Part shown: positions 21,493 through 32,529 of the stretch, piece by piece
Position numbering within the stretch: position 1 is the first letter of the stretch
Layout of the letters: every line of letters starts with the position of its first letter
NCBI GenBank assembly: GCA_014925825.1
Contig: JACGCK010000217.1
Span: forward strand, 1 to 64,000
Length of the DNA stretch: 64,000 nt
Direction of reading: 5' to 3'
Source of the DNA: Pholiota molesta
Taxonomy: Eukaryota; Basidiomycota; Agaricomycetes; Agaricales; Strophariaceae
Position numbers and translations under genes: made by a program
Notes under the pieces: generated by a model
The model's database searches: none
What the model was told of the DNA's origin: nothing
What the model saw: the letters and a program-made list of their open reading frames with translations, nothing else

Positions 21493-23872
21493 ATGCTGGA
21501 AAGCCTGAAGAAACCCGGGTCACTCATTGTCAAGACCGGCACCATCATCGGGGGTATCTATGTCGCGCGAGGCTACATGCGCGAGAGACTAGAAGATGTG
21601 CGAGAAAAGATGGAGGAAGAAACGAGAGCCAAGGAGAGGTGAGTCTTTATATTCAATATTTTATTATATTGGATACATACAGGGTTTGACTCGACTTCTA
21701 CTAGTCTGAGGACAAGATTTACCCAAACTCAGGAAGATGTTGCCTACACTGTCCTTGCACTGCTTCCAACGCTCTCCGAGCAAGTTCTACAGGACATGGA
21801 TGTAGACACACTGACAAGAGAGCTGCAAGCCCGCTCAAAAGCGCGCACATCACGAACACTACCCGCACAAACAACATCCAGACCCCCATCCAGCCTCGCA
21901 TCCAGCATCGTCGAAGTCGCTGCGTATCCACCCGCACCATATCCTCCTATTGCACCCCACGACGTCGACATCGACGCACGCTCGGACGTTGAGTCCGTGG
22001 CGCACTCCTCTGAAACAGGCTCGCAAACGGACGAGCGGTACGCGCAGACCGCCTCCAGCTCTCGATCAGTGTACCAGACAGCGACGTCTGCGTCATTCAT
22101 CTCAGAAACGACCTCGGTGACGCGCAGCTGGGTTGTCGATGTTGACACAGCGGAGCGGCCTCGGTCGCCTGCTGCATCTGGCATTTCAGAGACCAGCAGC
22201 GCGGCAGGAGATGAACGGATGGTACGCGCTTAGCTTTTTCTGAAAGTATATTCTTATGAACGAGTATAGTCCGAGAGCATTATTAGCACCTCAACAAATA
22301 CCACGACGACCTCCGAGGCAGAATCATCCGATGCACGGACAAAGGCAGAGCTATGGAACGAGCTCAAACTCCTCAGTACGTCGTCTCGTGTACCTCATCT
22401 TTCTGAACTCATCCTCCGCAGCATTCACACGGACCCTCACCACCGTCTACGCGACCACCCTCCTCTGCCTCCTGACCACCCTGCAATTGACGCTGCTCGC
22501 GCGGGGCAAATACGTCAACTCGGTGGTCCAGGCAGAGAAGCAGGAGCGCATGGAAGAGCGGATGCGCGAGCGCATGGAACGCGAGCTCAGCCCCAGCAAT
22601 CTGCTCCTGAAGGGCGCGGGTGGCTGGATCGGGGGCCTGCTCGGCCGCGAGGACAGCATGCAAGCCAGTTTGGAGTCGCTGCTGGAGGGACTCGGGTTGG
22701 ACGAGGAGTCAGATGACGACGACAGGGAGGTGGGAGTTAGTGCGGAGAAGGGGATATGGCTGGGTGAAATTGGGGAGGAGCTGGAGAGCAAGTACTTGAC
22801 GATGAGTTGGTGGCTGCTGCATGTTGGATGGAAGGATATAGGTGAACGCGTAAGAAGAGCTGCTGAGGAGGTGTTCAATGGGTTCGTCTCCCATCTTTCC
22901 TGGGCGTTATGATCGTTAATGAAGTATCCCTTTCGCAGAGTATCTCTTAAAACCAAGTTGTCTGCTATTGATCTACACAGACTAGTCACGGACGTTCGAC
23001 GGAGAGTGGAACACGAAATTACGTTCGAAGGCACCGAGAAGAAGACAACGTAGGTTTTCCTTTTAAATATGCGAAATCTACAAACCTGATGTATCCACCC
23101 ACAGCTTCCTGTCATCCTTGCTCCCGCCCACCCCGGAGACAATATACCATGTACTCACACAGGGCGGGTACACATCCTCCTCTCCCGGCACATCATTACC
23201 GTCGCAGTTCATCCACAGCGACACCCAGATACACTACGACGCCCAAAGCCAGCACAGTAGCGACTACACACAGTCCCACCACGGCACCCCTGCGCCCGCC
23301 CTCGCCGCATCCGTCACGTCGTCGCAGCTCTCGCACAGCTTCGTCAACTCGCCTGCCCTCGCCGTGTCCGCGCACGTACCCGCCGCCGGACCCAGCTCAC
23401 CGCAGCCGCACCCCCATGCGCGCGCACGCGAGGCACCCGCGTACCTCCCCGCACCGCCCGCGCCGCACTACGCCGCGCTCCTCGACGCGCCCTTCCTCGC
23501 GCTGCTGGACGAGACGCGGCGCATCTTGGGCTCGCCCGATTTCGCGCGGGTGCTGGAGGTGTCGCTGGATCAGGCGACGGCGATCTTGTTCGAGGGGCTG
23601 GAGAAGAATGTGTTCCGGACGGGGAGCGGTGGGGAGGGCGGGGAGGAGCGGATACGGCTTGCGGGGCTGCTGCCTGGGCTTGCGAGGTGGAGCCAGTTGG
23701 CGCTTGAGGGGCTGCCGAATGAGCTTGTGGATGTGAGTCCCTTTTCCGATTTGTTGCGGCGGATTGTTTTTGGATTGACGTGCGGATTGTTTTGCAGAGA
23801 ATTTTGGGCCAGAGGGAGGTGGGGTGTTTGTCGGCGCTTACGTTTGCGAAGTATGAGGAGTACTTCCATTGA
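21493..23872 (+). CDS. PEX3: Peroxin 3, peroxisomal membrane protein import factor
   Basis: PEX3 anchors in the peroxisome/ER membrane and docks the PEX19 chaperone to insert peroxisomal membrane proteins. Exons are 21493-21638, 21705-22221, 22270-22375, 22422-22881, 22939-23049, 23105-23732 and 23798-23872 (680 residues, exact frame). The N-terminus LIVKTGTIIGGIYVARGYM is the membrane anchor. It is followed by a basic/acidic helix and the family signature LRTRFTQTQEDVAYTVLALL. A long low-complexity Ser/Thr/Ala insert covers roughly residues 75-240, so the protein is longer than yeast PEX3 (about 440 residues). Later conserved parts are TTVYATTLLCLLTTLQLTLL and SWWLLHVGWKDIGERV. The C-terminus is LSALTFAKYEEYFH. 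The gene appears intact and runs divergently from P450 copy A, with 480 bp between starts. Confidence 0.92.
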
Positions 23873-24346
23873 AGGATGTTGTGTTATGGAATTGAGGTGT
23901 ACGTTCTATTCTATAGTTGATGCGTTGTTGTCGGTATAATTCGCGGTAATAATTTATATTGGTGTCATATCTGGTTTACAGCGACGCGTACTCGCTGATC
24001 CACGCGACAATAAGATTCGGAGATCTTGGGTGGTATTCCGTGATCGCTGCCGTCAGGAGGTGTCCTCGACGGATTAACTAGACAATTCAGTACTAGTAGT
24101 GGCATGATGATCGCAGATCATGATTAAGGCGCCGAAGGGAAGGGCCGTACTTTCCCTAATATCTGCACAATCTAACACTGCTGGAGGTGATTGCTGTTTC
24201 TGAATGGAACAGTGTATTGGCCCTTGGGAAATGGCGCTAGACCTCATAGGCGCTTACGTCTCTAGCATCTGTATACGCTTTGTCGGGCTATCGACGTTTG
24301 TCACCTTGTCCATATTATCTACAACTTTTACAGCGCAATAAAATTA
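23873..24346. other. Intergenic between PEX3 and zinc-finger gene 3
   Basis: This is convergent 3' flanking sequence with no coding signal. Confidence 0.4.
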
Positions 24347-25881
24347 TCAAAGGTCTCTACTCGCACAGCTATCCTCATGTCGTTTGAATGCCGCATCAGA
24401 ATAGGATCTCCCGCAATGACGACACTGTCGGGGCGTTAAGCAAAAATGTGCCGATATATGATCTATGTAAGCCACAAAACTAGGTAAGCACCGGTGGATT
24501 CGTCAGAGTAATGAAGTAGTAATCCTCACTTCTAAGTCCACTCGATCTTGTGAAGGGATTTCCGCAAAAGTGGAAAGGACAATATACTTTCGTCTTCCGA
24601 ATCTTCTTCGTATCTCTTTCCCTCCGGCCTACGGCTGAACCAATGGTAGGCTTGAACCGTTGGAAGAGCTTCTTGATTTCGGCCACGGGAGGGATAGAAC
24701 CCCGGCGCCTACAATCTTCTTCAAATGCCTTCTGGATTTTAGTCATGCCATCTACTGAGTTGGGTACCGTTGTCACCGAGCGCAATAGCTCAGAATTTTT
24801 TACCAGAAAATCCAGAAAATAGTGGTGCACATTCCCGCTGAGATCTCGTGCTGAAACGGTGCTCGCGGTGCTGGCGGTCTCCAGGTTTATGATACTGTCC
24901 CGCTGGGGCTTCAGTAATGTATGGCACACTGCAGCCAAACGACAGTGAAGACGAGGATTCAATATCGAGGCTTCGAGGATACACGTCTGAGGCTGCTTAC
25001 TCACTTTGCACAGTGGGGTTTGAGTAAATCACATTTTCGACGGTGCCTGTATTGCGCTTAGCGGCTCCATGCTGTGGCGACCACGAAAAGGCGGTATGTG
25101 GTAGAGGTAGAAAGGATGGAACTTGAACCGATGGTGAACGCCAATTGGCTTCCCCTGCGTGTGAAGTTAGATCGATCTGAAAGAGAATTTGGGTTGAAGA
25201 AATTTTACTCGTATCAAACGCGCGAATATGTCCATCTTGCCAATCTTCTGGGTATGCCGTTTCTGATGAGGGTATTAATATATGTAAAACTAGACGATTG
25301 AAGGAGAAATCACGTCGAGAATGACCATATACGGAACAAGGCATATCTCTTTCACACCATTCTTGCGGAATAGCTTGCATATTTGAGGCTACGTTTTGGG
25401 ACAAGATATTGGCTGTATGAACCGATCCCATCCTCGGTAAGAGCGTCGTTTCGGACCCAGATGACTGCATGCTGTCGATTGTCCCTATAGGCATTACTCA
25501 CATATAGTAAATCGACATGAAAAAACAAGAAAATTGGCTCACAGTCGCTGACTGGCATGGAAGAGGACTCCTGCATGGGGTGGGAAGGATCTGTTTGGCA
25601 GTTCAGACTGTGGTCAGAAAATATATGTTCAGGAAGATGAGACACCCACATTCACAGGTCCAGGATGCCATATTTTTGTCCTGGCGATCCAGGTTCGCCT
25701 TCTCAAACCACTGCAGAAGAGCTTTCGGCCCGCCTCTTGATATACTGTTGTCTTCGAGCAGGATATCCAACGCGAGACCTTGCTGCGAGTCTGCGCTTGT
25801 CATCAAATTGCCGACATCAATAGAGGGGTGCACATGGGGAGGGAGATCTATGTGCTGTCCTATAAACCAATCTTCTCCCAT
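24347..25881 (-). CDS. Two-zinc-finger protein with an unrecognised conserved N-terminal block, family member 3
   Basis: ATG at 25881 starts MGEDWFIGQHIDLPPHV. Later exons read PSHPMQESSSMPVSD, then WTIDSMQSSGSETTLLPRMG, then LTSHAGEANWRSPSVQ, and then the conserved block (GNVHHYFLDFLVKN, MTKIQKAFEEDCRRRGSIPP, LFQRFKPTIGS). The fingers are CPFHFC ... HISAH and CRHCGRSYSDAAFKRHEDSC. The phase-1 intron inside finger 1 is at the same codon as in members 1 and 2. The stop is at 24347-24349. Member 3 is closer to member 2 than to member 1 in the block and in finger 2. No disrupting change was seen. The function is probably DNA or RNA binding (inference). Confidence 0.7.
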
Positions 25882-28800
25882 GGTCAGCGGACGATAGGAG
25901 CTGAGGTAGATAGTGCGTGCGGTGCTTGTTATAATCGATGAGGACTCTAATCCAAGGGTACCAACCAGAGCTCTTAAATAGGGTGTAGGCTATTTGAGTG
26001 ACATATTTTTCTCCATGGCAGTATAGTAAAAATCCCTCAATTAAATAATTAGGCACATCCTTAAGTAATGCTTCAAATCGTGCATGAATGTGGCTGCGGT
26101 TTTGGCAACTGAGTTAGTGAAGGCCGCACAGCAAATCCTAAAATTGTAACTAGATGTCGGGGAGCGATGAAGACTGGTAGGACACTCATTGGACACTAAC
26201 ACGTATCGTGATTTAGCGTCCCATTCGTCTCTCGAACTTGGGAAGATGATATCTTGGGCGTATGTGGCAATCAAAAGAAGGAGGCGTACTAACACAGGAT
26301 CCCACACACACACACACATCGTATAGGGTCAATTACCCTGGCAGATATCAAAAGGTAGTCCAAATTTTTTCCAAAAATATCAATATCTTAGTCATATATG
26401 TATGTATACATCAATGATCAAGCTCAAGGATCGGGGGTGCGGAAGCAGTTTGCGAATTATTGCTATCGTCACTATGTATTCAGGCCGCTCGGCGCTCCCC
26501 ACAATGGTAAATTTTCCATAATCGGATTGACAGACACATGGGTCGGCTAATTAGACGCGCGCAAACTGGGTGACTTTTGGCTTTCGACGGCCTACTCACA
26601 CCATCTCTTCCCAAAAGTGTTCGGCTCTGCAGTACTAGAATACTTCGCACAACTTCCGAAGCTTGCAGTGTTCTCTGCTTCTACTCTGCTCTGCATGGGT
26701 ATTGAGATATGCAAGCGAATACAGGCAGACTATTATTACGAGAGCCCAACGGCGTGGTGAACTGAGATCACCATCATGATTGACGGACCCAGACGAACCC
26801 AGCTTCTGCAGGGTTGCAGTTTCTCGCGGTAATTGCCAGATGGTGTTGGAACCTTGGATAGGGTCTGCGGCGTAGAAGCGCGCTTGACACTTGTATGTAT
26901 GGCATTCGTTAATGGGGATGCTATCATCTATGGCATGGTGGGTCATACCCTGTGTACTTGTGTAGACTTCAATATAGAGATGGCCATTACTTAGTTGGAG
27001 ATGCATTCATGTCTATGCGAAAAAAGAAAACCGTAGATGTGGAGATGAAAATTCTAGCGCCCATCTATTAGCGGCGTGTGCCATGTGGTGCCATGTGGGA
27101 TAGATCCTGTTAGATCGGCTGCTGCTGTCAGTGTCACGCTTGAACAACGCGTTGCAAGCCACGCGACGGTATTCCCGTATGTAAAGCTGTGCCAACTTAA
27201 AAACGTGGTGGCGATGCCTTAGTCATACCGTACTGTCATTGGGTGGCATCAGCTGCTCCTTTGCCTCGCCCATGTCCGCGACGTTGAGCGCGCGGAGGCG
27301 CTCAAGATCTATGGTGATTCGCGGGGTCTTGGCGATACAACTCGTCGATTGCCATGAGTTGCGCGCGGATAATAACGGAGAACATTACAAGGTCGAGGAC
27401 CATAGATACTTGTAGGTGCCATGCGAGATGAGCATGGCACCGACGAAGAAGAAGATCGCCCCGGTGAGGTAGATGGGGCCTGAGGTGACGAGCGCGGTCA
27501 GCGGCGGCGTCGAATTGCGCACCGAGGGTGGGCATCGACGATTGCCTGAAAGAATGCATCAATCTCTCAGATCTCCCCAAAAAAAATACACACCAGAATA
27601 TCCCCTCGCAATCTCCTCCTTGCCCCATATAAAGCACCAATATAACTCCCCAAACTTTACAAATAGTGGAGCGGTTGCTTCGCGCAGTGGGCGCCAGGAG
27701 AGAAACAGCAGATTTCAGAGATTTCAGCTAACAAGTCCTTGCGTGCCTTCTGAGCCAGAATCATCGTCATAGTATCCAGATCAACGTCGGTGTCAATTGA
27801 CAGTCAGAGGCGTCCCGAGGACCTACATAATTCAATTGGATTTCTGGTAAGGGATGCGCAACTCGCGCCAGGGATCCAAAAGCGGGACTTGTGCGGACGA
27901 CATGTCCTTCTACAGCACTGGGTCCTAACTGGGTCCCAAGTAAGCCGTTCACTCCATTCGGAGGAGAAAAAATCATCCGAAATAGATGCCGAGCCAGATT
28001 GGGCGCAATCCGCGAGTGCGCGACCATCAGCTGCCACACCAGTGCCTAGTGCAGCCGCCGCAGCGCAGCGCAACGCCCACCGTATCACCACACCCACCTG
28101 CACAAACACTACCACCACAAGATCCCGCGCATTGTCCCTGAACCTAACCGCCATTTGCTTCTGCCTCGGCGTGGAGCTCCCAGCGCGGACAAAACACTTC
28201 TTGTCCTAAAAGCTGGCAGGGCGCGTCGTCCAGCGCATACCCGCGGTCGCCATGAGGAGGTTTTATGTGCAGAGGAGGGAGCAGTCGAGTGCCTTGATTC
28301 TCAAAACCACGCCACTCAAGCAGTATGTGGTGAGTTATATTGTGCCCCGATGGTGAAGAAGTTATCATTTCGCCGTAGGCGAAACCTGCAATGAGGCCAA
28401 GGCCGAAGATGGGGAGGCTCGACCCGCCGCTCGAGGGATGATGGGGAGCACACTGCGTGGATCTCCGGAGCAGGGACCACAGAGCAGCCAGGAGTACGTA
28501 CCATCAGGTCCTGCCGGTGCAGTTGGGCAAGAAAGCTCAGGTAAGGCTCGTCGTTCGTCATCTCCTGAGTCTGCACCAAATCTCACTCGCATCACAGGTC
28601 CCTCTATTCTTCAACGAAGTGTGCGGCCTCAGAAGGCGAAGGCATCGCAGCCCAAATGGAAGAAAACCCGCACTGTCAATGAACCATTGTAAGTGCCGTT
28701 GAACATCAGTCTAAATGAAAGGACTTACAAGTTATCGTTTTGGTTAATAAGCAATACAAATGGCGGGGGACCATAAAACAGAGATAGGGGAAGGAGCGCA

Positions 28801-29400
28801 GTGCCTGTCGTTTACTGTCGGTGGCTTACAGTGTGAGCGTGCAGTCGTATAGAAAGCTCTCGATAAGAAAAACAACTTTTCACTGCGGCTCGATCCGCCG
28901 GAGATCCTCCGATAGCGCGGGCCGGCACCTCGCCATCGACGCGCTGCGATTGCGCTTTCACTTCAAGCACGCTGCCCACCAGTAATGTTTTGCATATACT
29001 TATAGACAATTTGAATCAGAAATCTTCTCTTTTCTTTCATTACTGTGAATTCTGACATCCACGACCAAATCATGACAATTATGTTGACGCGTTGACGACT
29101 TTGCTTTTCCTCAACATTTGCTCAACATCAACGCAACAACGTCTTCAACATCAACCTCAATTGCCTTGGAGAAAAAAATAGTATGCATCGCTGATTGAGG
29201 CTTAGCGCTTAACACCAAGTATCGACCTCAGTAAATGTCTTTACGCCTTATAATAGTCAGCTCTATGTTTACATTACGTACACTCTGACGTGCCCTCTGA
29301 TGCGTGTGTTGACCGCATCCATCTCGTTAGGGTTACAACATGTGCCCACGACCCACGAAATGCATCAAATACCTGTCACTTCCTGACCATCTCGAACAGC
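25882..29400. other. Long interval without a confidently recognised gene
   Basis: Contents seen: a (CA)n microsatellite at about 26303-26319; a 123-codon minus-strand frame at 26635-27006 with a hydrophobic stretch (WALVIIVCLYSLAYLNT) but no known domain; and GC-rich DNA at 27240-28700 with several overlapping frames on both strands that I could not assemble into one gene. The last 300 bp (about 29100-29400) resemble the promoters of the other two P450 copies and belong to copy B. Confidence 0.35.
26635..27006 (-). CDS. Unassigned 123-residue frame (doubtful)
   Basis: It begins MHLQLSNGHLYIEVYTS at 27006 and has one hydrophobic segment near residues 88-104. No motif, paralogue in the window or splice evidence supports it. 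It may be a chance frame. Confidence 0.15.
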   Translation of the reverse strand: MHLQLSNGHLYIEVYTSTQGMTHHAIDDSIPINECHTYKCQARFYAADPIQGSNTIWQLPRETATLQKLGSSGSVNHDGDLSSPRRWALVIIVCLYSLAYLNTHAEQSRSREHCKLRKLCEVF

Positions 29401-31715
29401 ATGGACATCTACATACCTACAGCGCTATTCAGCGTCTTTGCAGGCCTGCTTGTCATCGTTCTGCTACAAAAACTCGCATCCAACTTGGACGATGTCCCGT
29501 CTTTGCAGGGACCGAAGTCTCAATCGTGGTTGTTCGGTAAGTTTCTATAAGTTACACAGACCGCAACGTTTCATATATCCATTAATTTGTAAATGGTGTG
29601 TTAGGAAACATGGTCGACCTCGTGCTGGGCCTTCCCGCTGGCAAAACCACGTTAGCTTGGTTCGCAAAATACGGAGATGTCTTTAGATTCTCGTCTTGCT
29701 TTGGAGTGCGTGCTTTCCTGTTTCGTTTGGCCCCTTCTTGTTAATTTTGTTGCAAATGTAGGAAGAGCAATTGTTTTTCCGAGATCCAGTCGCTATCAAA
29801 CATATTCTCTCCAATCCAAATGTCTTCGCTAAAAATCCAGATCATCAATTCCTCAATCTTGTTGCGTTTGGCCCTGGAAGTATTTTCTACGTTGAAGGCG
29901 ACGCTCACCGCCGGATACGTGCAGTAATGAACCCCATGTTCTCAGCCTCAAGTGTCCGTGCATTAATCCCAGTACTCGAAAAAATCGCGCAGAATGTGAG
30001 TTCGTTGTCAATCGCGAAAATCGTAAGGAAATCACTGAAATCGCTGTCTTTTCTCTGTATAGCTTTCTGAGGACTGGACACCACTCTCTGGCTCCGTGGT
30101 TGATGTGTGTCGCCCTATACATGCAACGACGTTACGGGCCATAACTGAAGGTCCGTTGGTTGGCTCGTGTGTTGCATCTTCAACTAATTAGAGAGTTCTT
30201 CAAAGCTGTTATGGGATATGACACGGCGTCTGATGACGAATATACCTCAGCCTATGAAGACCTTGTGTACGAGCGCGTTTCGTTCTGTTTAACATTTTCC
30301 CTCATGCTGATGTGTCTCTCAAAGGTTGATTATGGCGCAACGTTCAAAGGCGGGTATCCTAACCACCGGTATTCTGTCGAATCTCCCTGGATTTGTCATG
30401 AGATGGCTCAAAGACCATCCCCCTGAGGCTATGCAAAAGGCGCTAAGCCACCGTATCATGGCGCGGTCAATCTCAAAGCGACTCCTGCAAAAACGACGGG
30501 AACTTTCAGGTACTGCTGGCGAGCCGGATGCGGACCTGTTCAACATTCTAGGTGTGTTATTTAGTACTTTAAGGTCAATACATCGCTCATATGTCTTTTC
30601 GACGCATTCAGTAAATACCAACGATAAATCAGCTTCCAAGATCAGTGAAGACGATCTGCATGACCAGTTTGGCGCTATAACAGTGGCCGGAGAGGAAACA
30701 ACTGTGAGCGCATTCGAATTCATTGACCATGTAGACATAATCAACTTCCTCACCGATTCTAGGCCAATACTTTACTCTGGCTCTTGTACTCCTTGGCGCA
30801 ATATCCGGAGTGGCAAGCAAAGATGCGAACGGAAATCGCCGAAGCATCCAACAAAAATTCTGGAAAAGGATTCGACTACGATCGACTTCCTGTCTTGAAC
30901 GCAGTCGTCAAAGTAAGGCTGTCCTGTCAACGTCTGACTAGAAATCATTCATCGAAAGATGACTCATATGATGTTGTAGGAAACCATGCGATTCTACGCC
31001 ACTGTTCCACACACTGGCCGCATTGCATGCGTGGATACGGTAGTTCCTCTATCTACCCCAGTCGTAACTTCTTCGGGGAAATCTATCAAGGAAATTCGAG
31101 TCAAGAAGGGACGAATGGCAATCATTAGTATGACTGGGTATAACAGGTCCGTCGTTCGTCTTTATATTTGATATTCAGCCCGGGGGCCTTGCTCTATGTT
31201 ATATTCTAACTGCTTCGAGTAGATTACCGAGCCTGTGGGGTGACGGTGCGGACGAATTTAACCCCTCGCGATGGCTTGATGGTAGAGACCTTGGGACTGG
31301 AGGCTCCATTGGACCTTACGCTAACGTGTAAGCTGTTATCTCTTCCTGCGTAATGGTTTCTCGATTTTAAACGCCTGACAGGCTATCATTTCTGGGAGGG
31401 CCTCGTACCTGTCTTGGGTGAGTCCAAGGAAAGATTGCAGAAATACAACCAATGACTTACCATCTGAATTTATTCTCCATTTCAGGTGGCGATTTGCGTA
31501 TGTATTATGGGTCCTGACTCTTAGTTATGTCTAGCTGACTTATCTGTCCTGATAGAATACTCGAGATTCAAGTGATTGCGTCAGAGCTTGTCAAGAAATT
31601 CTCTTTCTCGCTCGCAGAAAATGTTACCATTCAGCCCGCGACCGCGATCACTCTGGTCCCCATGGATGGCGAAGAGAAGATGTGCCTTCCCTTGCTAATC
31701 GAGCGTCTTCAATGA
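29401..31715 (+). CDS. Cytochrome P450, copy B (apparently intact)
   Basis: ATG at 29401 gives MDIYIPTALFSVFAGLLVIV, a membrane anchor. Spliced exons read through NMVDLVLGLPAG, HRRIRAVMNPMFSASSVRAL, AVMGYDTASDDEYTSAYEDL, AQRSKAGILTTGILSNLPGF, the I-helix ITVAGEETT, the ExxR motif (ETMRFYATV), NPSRWLDGRDLG and the haem loop LSFLGGPRTCLG with the cysteine ligand. A 12 nt microexon (31486-31497) encodes WRFA. The final exon ends LPLLIERLQ at TGA 31713-31715. At the codon where copy A has TGA, copy B has CGA. All parts of a working P450 are present. The upstream 250 bp are shared in part with copies A and C, so regulation may be common (inference). The P450 family number cannot be assigned here. 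Confidence 0.88.
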
Positions 31716-32253
31716 AATTCACCACTCTCATATGCTTTTTTGCTTTTCACAAGTATGTATCTTCTACGTCAGATGATTATTCTTTTATTATAAAATCATT
31801 CATGGCATCTGCGGGTGAACTAAAATACGCTCATCAAAACAACGGAGGCGGCATAATTTGATTTAGGATGCATTTTACATGGAAGGTACAAAAAGAGCAA
31901 GGTACTTTTAGGCAGCCGCAGCCATAGCGCATGCGAGCGCAGATCGCGCGCGTTGACGCACGTTGATGCGCCCTGATGGGCGTATAGTCGGTCCTTTATA
32001 TGGTAATTTCTCACGGCTGCCGTTGATGGCCGCTCTCACTTTTTGACAGATTCCGACCCTCTAAAGCCCTCTAACGACGGTTTTTCGCATTCGACATCCT
32101 CTTAGAGGGACGGTCACCGGCCTATCTTTTCCTTAACACTTGCTCAAAGAGCCGCCCAACATTCAAGACATCAACGCGACAGTGTTTTCAACCTCAATTG
32201 CCTCGAACTTGAAGAAAATGGTTCCCTGATTGAGGCTCAACACCAAGTATAAT
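31716..32253. other. Intergenic between P450 copies B and C
   Basis: No gene is seen. GCGC-rich words cluster near 31920-31980, and the part from about 32135 onward is the P450-type promoter shared with copies A and B. Confidence 0.4.
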
Positions 32254-32255
32254 TA

Positions 32256-32529
32256 CTGTACTGAACCGACCAAGTCTTCGCGGTAATATTTGTGTGACCA
32301 AAAATAGTCATCTCTTCATCTCTTCAAAAATATTTTCCAAGTGTGACAAGTAAAAAATCTCTTCGGATTTATGCTGCCGCAGGCTAGAATTTTTTGTTTA
32401 TGTGACGAATGCTGAAAAAAATCTCTCGTGAACTCTTCAGAATATTTTGGGACCGTGACAAGGCTCAAAAACTCTTCACTTCATGGGCTCTGTGACGCGT
32501 GACCTGAAGACTTGGTCGGTTCAGTACAG
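32256..32529. mobile_element. Tc1/mariner-like MITE in the promoter of P450 copy C (274 bp)
   Basis: Perfect terminal inverted repeats of 24 bp begin CTGTACTGAACCGACCAAG at 32256 and end with the reverse complement at 32529. They are flanked by TA on both sides (32254-32255 and 32530-32531), the target duplication of Tc1/mariner elements. The element is too short to encode a transposase. The promoters of P450 copies A and B lack it at the matching place, which acts as an empty-site comparison. It lies 160 bp upstream of the copy C start. Confidence 0.85.
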
